Assembly: GCA_965226185.1 (NCBI GenBank)
Contig: CBDDCT010000004.1
Coordinates: forward strand, 718,128-782,127
DNA: 64,000 bases
DNA from: CBDCYS01 sp965226185
Lineage (GTDB): Bacteria > Acidobacteriota > Terriglobia > Bryobacterales > UBA6623
Direction: 5' to 3'
Positions 55,472-64,000 of this stretch are shown here, in pieces. Below the pieces are notes generated by a model that saw only the letters and a program-made list of their open reading frames with translations, had not been told where the DNA came from and did not search any database. Position 1 is the first letter of the stretch, and every line of letters begins with the position of its first letter. The position numbers and the translations under genes are program-made.

Positions 55472-56307
55472 TGGCGCTGCATAAGGACTTCCCCGCCTCC
55501 CCCTAAACCGTTCTCGACCCCGGCGTGCGCTGGTTCCCGGCGGACGAAGCCCCGCGGGAGTCCAGCTCCGGCAAGCTGACGCCGCCGCTGGTGTCGCAAC
55601 TGCGCAAGAAGGTGAAACAGTGGCGCGCCGGCCGAGTTCCAGTATGTGTGCAAGCTGAGTTGTTCGACCGCCCGGTGGAACTCGAGGACCCCAACACATT
55701 GCGCAACCTGTCGGAGCTGGCCGCCGCGAAAACCCTGCTCGAGACGTTCAAGAAGGCCATCAACGCCCTCACCGTGCAGGACAAAGGCGACGCCGAAATC
55801 CGCGACACCATCAAGCTGCGGCAGACGCGCCCCTTCGTGGCCAAGGATCAGAGCTACCTCATCCCGAAAAAGAGCGTCTTCAACCGCATCATCGGGGACA
55901 GCCGTTTTGAACTGCTGTTCGCCCGCTTCCTGGAAGACTGTGACGATGTGGTTTCCTACGCCAAGAATTATCTGGCGGTGCGTTTCAAACTGGACTACGT
56001 GAAGGCGGACGGCGACATCTCCAACTACTACCCGGATTTTCTGGTGAAGCTATCCAAGAAGCGGATTTTTGTTGTGGAAACGAAGGGGCGGGAAGACCTC
56101 GATGTGCCGCTGAAGATGCACCGGCTGCGGCAATGGTGTCAAGACGTCAATCGAGTGCAGGCGGACGTGGTGTACGACTTTGTTTACGTGGACGAAGAGA
56201 GCTTTGAGCACTACAAGCCTGCCTCATTCCGGCAATTGGTTGATGGCTTCAGGGAATACAAAGATTTGGCTCCAAGCCCCCCAAATCACCCCCCACCGGG
56301 CTGCTAG
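55471..56307 (+). pseudogene. res: type III restriction subunit Res, nonsense plus large internal deletion
   Basis: Begins MALHKDFPASP, the standard start of this Res type, then TAA at 55504-55506 replaces a residue (probably Tyr) before TVLDPGVRWFPADEAPRESS. At about codon 50 (KVKQWRAG) it jumps to C-terminal sequence RVPVCVQAELFDRPVELEDPN, so the entire SF2 helicase core is missing. The endonuclease end survives: YYPDFLVKLSKKRIFVVETKG is the PD-ExK site. The frame ends at 56307. Not functional as a restriction enzyme. Confidence 0.82.
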
Positions 56308-56414
56308 CAGTCAAGACCCCAACTTTCCAATCCATGGACCCCAAGTCGTCCGCGCCGTACTCGCTAGCGGAGACCCCTGTTTCTCTGACTCCTCACTTGC
56401 TTGAGCGCCGACTG

Positions 56415-58011
56415 TCAGGCCTTGACGGCTTCGTAGTAAATGAAGTCTCCCGTTGCCCCCCCAGCCAGCCGTTTCCGCAGCTTGAGGTGATTGGTTGTCT
56501 TGGAGCTAATCACGTCGCCGACGTGCAGGATGAATCGGGCCACATCGTAGCTCGGATTCGCCTTGTCGATGTCGAGGTCGACGTAAAGCGTGTCCGGCGA
56601 TCCTTCTTTCGGTTGCGCGGCGACCACCTGCATGGACGTGGCGACCTTCTCGCGGTAGCTCTTCAATCTGTAGCGGTCTTTCATCTTGTCTCGGTCCGCC
56701 TGCTTGCACGGAATCCGGCTCAGCAAACGAGCGTGCGTCGAGTGAACAGTCAGGTCACGGCCGAAAGTTTTCTTGACGATTTGGAGAAACTCCGGCCGGA
56801 CGGCGCAATAGATACGATTCGCTTCGGCGTGAAATACGTGTTTCACCTGAATTATGCACTGCGGCGTGGACCTGAGGAGGGCTGAGCCGCAAGGGACCAT
56901 TGGGAACCCCCGAAAACATGGGGTAAAAAGGTAGGCTGGCAAAGATACCAGCTTCGCCAGCCAACCCCAAGGAGGTCACCCACATGGTTACCAGACGAAA
57001 ACAGCATAGCTCCCAAAGGCCCGTCCAACAAGGCCCAGCCGTGACGGCCTCGCAGCCCAATAAAATCGGGGCTTCGACGCCTTACCACTTCCGCGGCAGG
57101 AAGCCGACTCCCTACGGCGGCTTGCTGCCGGTGGTCGGGAGGGCGCTGATCTGAGAGCCTGGCTATGCGCTATGCATAAAATTTTATGCACTAGCCGTAA
57201 CGCACTGGAAACACGTCACTTCCGAGCGAGGTTTTGACGACGCGGATTCTGGGCGGGAAGGGAAACCGGACACGGAGAAGCCAAAAGGCCAGTTGCCGAG
57301 CTACCACTACCACCTCACGACGACCGCCAACCCGCTACGAACGCAGCCACACTCGCAAAGTGAATCTGTGCATAATTCAGGTTTCACGAACCGGCCCAGG
57401 CACTCGTTCTTCCTCGCCACGGGAACAGCATTGAGCTTGGCGAGGATGTTCAGCAGGGCGGCCTTTCGCCGGTCCTGGCCGTTGCCGGCCGTCAGCCAAT
57501 CGGCGGCATTCAGGCCGTCCAGCCTTGATTTCGTGTTCTGGAGGATTCTCCGTGAGTTGTCGTCGAATTCCTCCACGGTGCGGTTGAGCTTGAGTTTCAG
57601 CTCCTCTTTCTTGATCTCAAAGACGACCTTCTTTGAGCCGTCCTTTGGTATGCGAATGGGGCGTTGGGTGTCCTTGAACTGAAACCCGTCCACTTTCATT
57701 TTGATGGTGTAGCCGCCCGGAGGCAGCGCTTCCGCATCGACGCCCTCGATGCGGAGCCGCCCGTCAGCGCGCGCGATCTCAACTTCGAACCTGGCGGGGT
57801 TGAGCCAATCCAGCCGTTGCTGCACAGCTTTGAAGCGATGCTTGGTGATCTCGTCGGGATAAAGGCCCAGATCGAAGCCGCGCGGAAAGGCGCTGGTTTC
57901 GCGGCTAACGATGATTCCGTTTTCGTGAGGCTCCGGCCTCGTCGTCCGGACTCCGGTAACCGGCACGACCTTCCCGCCGCGCTTGAACTCGATCAGAATG
58001 TGTTCGTCCAT
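56415..58011 (-). pseudogene. hypothetical gene split by MITE copy 4
   Basis: ATG 58011 opens a soluble protein (MDEHILIEFKRGGKVVPV) with a beta-rich first part and a Lys/Glu-rich helical middle (KKEELKLKLNRTVEEF). The MITE breaks it after GRFVK. Coding resumes with HVFHAEANRIYC and ends at 56415 (YYEAVKA). Removing the MITE and one TTTCA copy gives a continuous 351-residue frame. I do not recognise the family. It lies next to the decayed restriction locus but on the opposite strand. Confidence 0.75.
56846..57381 (+). mobile_element. MITE, copy 4 (536 bp)
   Basis: Same ends, perfect 5-bp duplication TTTCA (56841-56845, 57382-57386). Six bases longer than the other copies through a small tandem addition (ACCACT) near 57303-57315. 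Transposase remnant at 56984-57154 (plus); palindrome at 57173-57190. Confidence 0.93.
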
Positions 58012-58976
58012 GTGAATCTCCTCCGCCTCGGGACGGACCGACTATTGTGGCAACTTCCGCCGCGCGGCAACCACGCCAGAATTATCATCCTAATTGGAAC
58101 ACGCGCATTTCGTCGAGCTTGCGGGCCACGCGACCTGAAAAACCCTGGCCCTTCCGGCAGGCATGCGTCATGCCAGATTCGGCGAACTCTGCGGGGACAC
58201 CTCTGCGAAAACAAGAAAGTCGGGAGGCCAGGCCGCGGCCCGTCCGAGCCACCCTGAGCCGCGCGCGTAAGCAAGCGGTTTGCTCGAATCGATTGATCTG
58301 CCCGCAATGACCACTCCCTCACGGTCGTGGCTCCCACGTCAACCCCGGACTTTTCAACAGGTTGACCGTCTTTCGCCCGGAGGCCAGCCCGCGGCCTGCC
58401 ACAATTCGCACCCGGCAACCACGGAAACACGGAAACACGGAAACCCCACGAATTACACCCGGGAAGGCCCCAAATCACTACGAAGCTGCCCCCCCCCGCG
58501 CGCCCGAATTCACCCGTCCGAGCCACACCGTGAGAGCCCCCTATCTCTCCAAAATCCCAACTGCCCAAAACCAGTCACGGATTTTAAAATAAATTATCTC
58601 CCGTGTTTTCAGCGGATTCTCCCGATCACGCCGAAAACGCCCACCCCCCATTTGCTACTCTGAGACCAGTGGATCAAACGATGAACAAATCGTCATTATG
58701 CAAATACGATCACACGAGCTGGGCTCTAGTGGACCCAAAAAACGCTGAAACCCTTACAGTTTCTGCAGAAAACTGCAATTCACATAGTTAACTTATTGAT
58801 ACAAAGCAACTTACAGAAACCGCCCCCGCTGAGCCCCACACCAGAGCTGCACCCCTTTCGCAAGCCAACCCCCCGGAAAGCCCCGCAAGCCCTCCAATAC
58901 GGGACAGTTCGGGGCCCTGCTCCTCGACTCGGCGATCGTCAACCCGCGGCGCCTGGATCTTCAGCTGACCCCGTTG
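58012..58976. other. long intergenic region
   Basis: No supported gene. There is a short tandem run of ACGGAAAC near 58425-58445, and bases 58580-58810 are A/T-richer with a hairpin around CAGTTTCTGCAGAAAACTG (58758-58776), a plausible promoter area for the deacetylase gene. Confidence 0.45.
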
Positions 58977-59747
58977 ATGTGTGACCGCACACTGCTACAA
59001 TCGCTCCCAGTGTGGGGCAAAGCCATCTTTGCCGCAGCCGGGCTGACCGGGCTCTACGTCGCGTACGCGGCTTGCTGCCCGCTGGCGCAGGTGTGGGGAC
59101 GCGGTTTTCATCGCGGCCCCCGTGGCCGCCGCGAAATTGCGCTGACATTCGACGATGGGCCTAGCGAGAGCACGCCGGCTGTGCTGGATGTCCTCCAACA
59201 CTACGACCTCCGAGCGACGTTCTTCGTTTGCGGCAAGAACGTCGAACGGTTTCCAGCGATCATCCGGGAGATTGCCGCTGCCGGGCACGAGATCGGGAAT
59301 CACACCTATTCGCATCCCGGGCTGTTGCTGCGAAGCGCCTCGCGAATCAGGCTGGAGTTGGAGCGAACCCAGGACGCCATCGAGGAAGTGGCCGGCGTAC
59401 GGCCCCGCCTGTTTCGTCCTCCCTATGGCGTGCGGGCTCCGAGCCTTCGGGGCATCCAAGCCGACTTGGGACTCACGACGGTCATGTGGACCGTGATCGC
59501 CAACGACTGGAAACTGCGGCGCGCGGCAATCGCGGAGCGAGTGTTGCGGCGGACCCGCGAAGGCGGCATTATTTGCCTTCATGATGGCCACGAGGTATAT
59601 CATCCCGCTGACCGCCGCGAAACCGTGGCAGCGCTTCCTGAGATTGTCGAGGGCCTTCGCCGGCGCGGGTTCAGCTTCGTCCACCGCCGGCCCGCATGCT
59701 GGGATGAGCTGGATAGGCTGGACGCAGGCGGAATGGCCCCTGAATGA
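58977..59747 (+). CDS. membrane-anchored polysaccharide deacetylase
   Basis: A 256-residue NodB-type enzyme that removes acetyl groups from an N-acetylated sugar polymer. A single transmembrane segment at about residues 12-34 anchors it. Metal and catalytic motifs: LTFDDGPSE, GNHTYSHPG (HxxxH), FRPPYGVRAP, and ICLHDGHE. The ATG at 58977 follows an in-frame TTG and is preferred. Its TGA overlaps a downstream ATG (ATGA). Confidence 0.9.
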   Translation: MCDRTLLQSLPVWGKAIFAAAGLTGLYVAYAACCPLAQVWGRGFHRGPRGRREIALTFDDGPSESTPAVLDVLQHYDLRATFFVCGKNVERFPAIIREIAAAGHEIGNHTYSHPGLLLRSASRIRLELERTQDAIEEVAGVRPRLFRPPYGVRAPSLRGIQADLGLTTVMWTVIANDWKLRRAAIAERVLRRTREGGIICLHDGHEVYHPADRRETVAALPEIVEGLRRRGFSFVHRRPACWDELDRLDAGGMAPE

Positions 59748-59893
59748 AAAGGGGCCGTGGCGCTCGATCGAGAAGTTCCGGCTTTACGGCGATCGAAACG
59801 AAACTGCGCTATCGTATCAGGGCGATTGCCCGCGGCGAGCCTCTGTCGCGGCCACTTCCGATTCGCCGCAGGAGATTTCGCGGATTCAGATAA
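59744..59893 (+). CDS. possible 49-residue Arg-rich ORF
   Basis: ATG at 59744 overlaps the deacetylase stop as ATGA, and the frame closes at 59893, six bases before the acyl carrier protein start. The product is about one third Arg. It may be a real coupled ORF or chance; no family is recognised. Confidence 0.2.
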   Translation: MKRGRGARSRSSGFTAIETKLRYRIRAIARGEPLSRPLPIRRRRFRGFR

Positions 59894-59898
59894 AGTCC

Positions 59899-60156
59899 AT
59901 GTCCGATGTCGAAGAAAGGGTCATTCGAGTCATTGCTGAAACCCAGCAAATCGACCCGAACGACATCACCCGCTGTTCCACGTTTGCCGAGCTGGATATT
60001 GATTCCTTCGACGGCATCAACGTATTGTTCGCTATCGAAAGCGAGTTCGATATCAGTGTTCCCGATGACGACGCCAAACAACTGCGCGGTATCTCCGATG
60101 TAATTGACGGTGTCGAGAAACTGCTGGCGGTAAAGCCGGCCACGCCCGCGAGCTGA
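59899..60156 (+). CDS. acyl carrier protein
   Basis: An 85-residue carrier. Ser36 in ELDIDSFDGINVLFAIE is the phosphopantetheine site; the spacing matches standard ACPs. The motif DIDSFDG rather than DSLD suggests a specialised carrier, and it sits between a deacetylase and a ketosynthase, not in the usual fab cluster. The ketosynthase starts five bases after it. Confidence 0.88.
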   Translation: MSDVEERVIRVIAETQQIDPNDITRCSTFAELDIDSFDGINVLFAIESEFDISVPDDDAKQLRGISDVIDGVEKLLAVKPATPAS

Positions 60157-60160
60157 CCAC

Positions 60161-61431
60161 ATGCAGCGTGTTGGGGTCACCTGGTATTGGCTGCATCTCG
60201 GCCCTCGGCCTGAACGTGGGGGACTTCTGGCGATCGCTGGCCGCGGGCGTGTGCGGCATTCGTCCGTTGACGCTGCTTCCCCGCGACAAACTCAGCATCC
60301 ACGTTGGCGCGGAAGTAGCCGATTTCGACCCCGGCTCCCATTTCGAGCCGAAGCGGCTTGCGATGCTCGACCGCTTTTCGCAATTCGCGCTCGTTGCGGC
60401 GCGCGAGGCGGTCGCGGACGCGGGCCTGGATTTCAGCCGTGAATCCGCCGGTCGCACGGCCGTGATCCTCGGTACCGGCGTCGGCGGCAAAACCACGGAC
60501 GACGAGGCCTTCTGGAAGCTTTACGGGGAGGGCAATCCGCGGGTTCATCCGATGGTCATTCCGCGCCTGATGGCAAGCTCGGCGACGAGCCACGTGACGA
60601 TGGAGTTCGGAATTACCGGGCCGGCATTCACCGTAACGAGCGCCTGTTCTTCGGCTAGCCACGCCATAGGTCAGGCGTTCTTCATGGTGCGGCATGGACT
60701 CGTGGAAGCAGCGATCACGGGCGGCAGCGAGGCTTGTTTCACGCTGGGCACGATGAAAGCCTGGGAGTCAATGCGCGTGATGGCGCCCGATACGTGCCGC
60801 CCTTTCAGCCGGGGCCGGAAGGGCATGGTGTTGGGTGAAGGAAGCGCCGTGCTCGTTTTGGAATCATTCGAGCGGGCGCAAGCGCGCGGTGCTCGCATTT
60901 ACGCTGAACTCGCGGGCGCGGGCATGTCAGCGGACGCCGACCACTTGATTCAGCCGAATGAGGAAGGGGCCGCGCGCGCCATCCAGGCCGCAATCGCGGA
61001 CGCCGATCTGCCACTGGAGCAAATTGATTACATCAATGCCCACGGCACTGGGAACGCAGACGAATGACGTCACCGAGACTCGCGCCTATTCGGCGCGTGT
61101 TCGGAACTCTCGCGGAGGAAGGTTGCCGTCTCCTCGACGAAGTCGATGCATGGGCATGCTCTGGGGGCCTCGGGGGCGCCTCGAGCTAGTGGCAACCGCG
61201 CTGGCGCTGCACCATGGGATTGTCCCGCCAACTGTTAATTACACGGAGGCTGATCCTGATTGCGATCTCGACTACGTGCCGAATGCAGCGAGGGCCCGGC
61301 CGCTTGGGGCGGCTCTTTGCAACTCTTTTGCTTTCGGCGGCCTCAATGCCGTGCTGGTGCTGCGAAGGGCTCCGGGGGTGATTGTGGCTCGAAGCGCGGG
61401 CGCAAGAGGCGCCGTCCTATTTCCCATCTAG
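60161..61431 (+). pseudogene. beta-ketoacyl-ACP synthase (FabF type) with multiple frameshifts
   Basis: Catalytic features remain: nucleophile Cys in TVTSACSSASHAIG, His in YINAHGTG, and later the HALGASGA-like segment. The frame is broken by apparent extra bases: T near 60181 (VTGIGCISALG), A near 61052 (HGTGTQTNDVTETRA), T near 61085, G near 61118 (EKVAVSSTKSMHG) and C near 61179. The longest open part is 60168-61067. It would elongate acyl chains on the adjacent carrier if intact. Confidence 0.85.
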
Positions 61432-61809
61432 CAATCGGCTGTCAGAGCGTCCGAAATCGCTCGCCGAGCAGGGCCGAAATCGAGCCCAATCAGGCGGCTA
61501 GTAGGATGCTGGTCGGATAGCTGGCGGGAAGGCTTCGTAGGGTCGGAAACTGGGCGTGGTGGCCCTTCAGGACTCTTGCTTGGCTGTATCCGGGGTTTTC
61601 CCCTTCGTGCCCGTTTAGCAAGCTCCGTTGAGTTGCGCTTCGGTCGCGCTACCGGCAGCGGCCCAGCGGCGCAATCATAGAGGCACTCTTCTAATCGGGA
61701 TCAGCCGGCGAAGCAGCTCGCCGAGCGTCGCCACTGCCTTGGGCGCCGGGCTTCCCGTTGGAGGCACTGCCGTTATACTCGAAGTGCCCAGTGGTTTTGG
61801 TACGCCATT
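61432..61809. other. intergenic region before the receptor gene
   Basis: No gene seen. The promoter of the receptor gene should lie here; TTATACTCG near 61772 is a possible -10 region. Confidence 0.4.
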
Positions 61810-64000
61810 ATGTCTCGACGGTCCGCAAGGAGCTGGCTCCGGCGCGTTTTTTTCGCGGGTGTATGCCTGGTTCAGGTAAGTGGTCCTTTCCGTTCGCTGG
61901 CGAACCGTCTGGGAAGGGGAGCTGATCGTCGAAGTGCGCGACCCAGCCGGGCTGCCCGCTGCGGCACGGGTTCAATTGCAAAGCCGGGCGCCGCGCTTTG
62001 AAACCAGCGTCGATTGCGATGCCGCCGGACAAGCGCGGCTCAGGCGGCTGCCCTTCGGTGTCTACCAGCTCCGAGTCACTCATTCGGGTTTCGCGGAATT
62101 TATCGAGCAGGTCGGAAATCCGTTCCCAGTTGCCCCTGCGTCGGCGGGTGACGCTCGATATCACGCCGATCGAAAACAACGCTAACCGTGCACGACTCGG
62201 CTCCTCTGCTCGACCCCAACCAAACTTGGAACGGTTTTTTCAGCTTGGCCGGGATCAGCTCGACTCGAGCGCCTTCAGCACACTGGGACGGAGCACGATC
62301 AACGCCGTCAACAGCATGCCGGGATGGCTGCTCGAGGCCAATGCGGTGCTGCATCCGCGCGGGTCCGAATACGATACGCAGTATGTGGTCGATGGGATCC
62401 CGTTGTATGACAACCGCTCACTTGGTTTCGCTCCTGGGTTTGATAGCGGCGAGTTCGAAACGATCAACGTAATGACGGCGAACATTCCAGCCGAGTTTGG
62501 CCGCCGGCTGGGGGGAGTCATCGAGCTTTACACCCGGCGGGCGGACCGCGAGGGACACCATCCCGAAGTAACGCTCCAGGGCGGCAGCTTTACGACCGCC
62601 GAGGGTGCTTTCTCGGACCAATATCGCAGGGGGAGCACGATCGTATCGCTCGGTATTCGCGGTGGCCGCACGGACCGCTACCTCGACCCCCCTTCACTTG
62701 AGAATTTTACGAACAAGGGCAGTTCGGCGGGTTTTAACGCCCGTCTGGAACAAGATTTGAATCCGCGTGACCGCAGCAGCCTCTACGTGCGTTCGAACCG
62801 GGTAAAGTTCTTGGTTCCCAATGACCTAGAGCAGCAGAACAACGGCCAGCGGCAGGACCGTCAAGGCTCGGAAACAGCCGGACAAGTTCATTTTCAGCGC
62901 GTCTTTTCGCCGAGAACGCTAGGGTCGGCGAGGGGAATGGTCCGTGATGTGAGCGCCAAGCTCTGGAGCAACCCGCTGTCGGTCCCGGTTTTTACCGGGC
63001 AAGACCGCGGTTTCAGGGAGGGCGTCGTGGTCGGCGGCATCACGGTCGAAGGTGAAGGCCACACGGTCAAGTTCGGAGGCGATTTCCGGACAGCCGGCAT
63101 TCGTGAACGGTTCTTGTTTTCGGAAACAGGGGCTTTGCCGGCAATGCCGTTTGAGTTTCAAGACGAGAGCCGCGCCACCGAATTCGGACTCTTTGTCCAA
63201 GACCATATCCGATGGGGAAACTTGGTCATCGACGCCGGGATTCGATTTGACGGTTATCACCTGAGAATCGACGACGCGGCGGTGAGTCCGCGTTTGGGGC
63301 TGGCCTACTACTGGGAGCGGGCGGACATGCTGATTCGGGGTTCTTACGACCGCGTCTTCCAGCCCCCCCCCATTGAGAATCTGCTGCTGAGCACTTCAGT
63401 GGAAGCGCGCGGCCTGGATGAAGTGGAGGGCGCTCTGCCGTTGCCGGGCTCGCGGGCCAATTTCTATGAAGTGGGGGTGCGCAAGCCGCTCCGGGAATCT
63501 GTTGCGGCTCGATGTGAATCACTACTGGCGGGATTTCGACAACTACTATGACGACGACGTATTTTTGAACACCGGGATCAGCTTCCCGATTTAGTTTTCA
63601 GAGCGCCCGGATCGAAGGAACCGAAGTCCGGCTCGAGATGCCGGACTGGAGGCGAGGCAGTGCGTTTCCTCAGCTATTCGAATATGCTTGGCACGGCGAC
63701 ATCGCCGGTAACCGGCGGACTGTTCATCGAGGGCGGCGAGGCCGGGGAGCTGCGGGACGTTGCGGCGCGGTTCCCCATCACCCAGGATCAGCGCAATACG
63801 CTGAACGCCATGGCGCGCTACGAACCCCACCGGCGCTTATGGTTTGGCGTCGGCGGGAGGTACGGCAGCGGCCTGCCCGTCGAGCTGGAAAGCGACGACG
63901 ACGAGGCCGGTGGGCAAGGTAGTGGCCCAGACCAGAACTCCAGCGGCGAGCATGCAGGTTTGGGCTTTGCGCTGATTCCGCCGGCGATTCTCGATCAAGT
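61810..64000 (+). pseudogene. TonB-dependent receptor with carboxypeptidase-like domain, frameshifted, runs off the edge
   Basis: Signal peptide from ATG 61810 (SRRSARSWLRRVFFAGVCL). A carboxypeptidase regulatory-like domain follows in another frame (GELIVEVRDPAGLPAAARV, FGVYQLRVTHSGF), then the plug and barrel (NAVNSMPGWLLEANAVLHPRG, VVDGIPLYDNRSLGFAPGF, FETINVMTANIPAEFGRRLGG). Frame changes occur near 61870, 62110, 63505, 63594 and 63667, most of them readable as one extra base. The family imports or binds polymers at the outer membrane. Confidence 0.8.

Overview
The window looks like an acidobacterial chromosome, possibly Solibacter/Bryobacter-like. The case rests on high GC, secreted TPR and PD40 beta-propeller proteins, an ECF sigma factor with a small zinc-finger anti-sigma factor, a carboxypeptidase-like/TonB-type outer-membrane receptor, HDOD and STAS regulators, and many small GC-rich intergenic hairpins. 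This placement is an inference; there is no rRNA or tRNA gene here to confirm it.

Layout. 1-4.5 kb: the N-terminal 300 codons of a secreted TPR protein, a secreted hypothetical protein, and purC. 4.5-6.8 kb: a 530-bp non-autonomous element next to a full IS1380-type element (called IS1380-A here). 6.9-15 kb: PilZ protein, alanine racemase, and a minus-strand operon of sensor kinase, OmpR-type regulator, PD40 protein and di-haem peroxidase. 15-28.4 kb: a mobile-element landfill with a group II intron, a decayed IS91-type element with its tyrosine recombinase, an IS630 element with a frameshift site, two short MITEs, three full or partial copies of a second IS1380-type element (IS1380-B), and gene stumps of DUF2182 and TylF type. 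One MITE splits a Tat-secreted beta-propeller gene precisely. 28.5-34.3 kb: MBL-fold hydrolase, DinB-like protein, stand-alone nuoB, haloalkane dehalogenase, ECF sigma/anti-sigma pair and a Crp-type regulator.

34.5-43.9 kb: the branched-chain amino-acid operon ilvB-ilvN-ilvC-cimA behind a leader that looks like a transcription attenuator, then an anti-sigma kinase fused in frame to a STAS antagonist, an SMP-30-type lactonase, an HDOD protein and a truncated LOG-family gene. 44-51 kb: ilvD sits between two inverted copies of an IS4-family element; one copy is itself interrupted by IS1380-B. 51-58 kb: a Yip1-type membrane protein, the second full IS1380-A (inverted relative to the first), a decayed type III restriction-modification locus that still has an intact MntA/HepT pair, and a hypothetical gene split by the fourth MITE. 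59-64 kb: polysaccharide deacetylase, acyl carrier protein, a beta-ketoacyl-ACP synthase and a TonB-type receptor. The last two carry at least ten single-base frameshifts, nearly all readable as extra bases.

How it works together: IlvB/N, IlvC and IlvD plus CimA give a complete valine route and a citramalate-based isoleucine route, with the leader coupling expression to Ile/Val supply. Roughly 30 percent of the window is transposable DNA. At least two chromosomal genes can be rebuilt exactly by removing a MITE and one copy of its 5-bp target duplication, which shows recent transposition.
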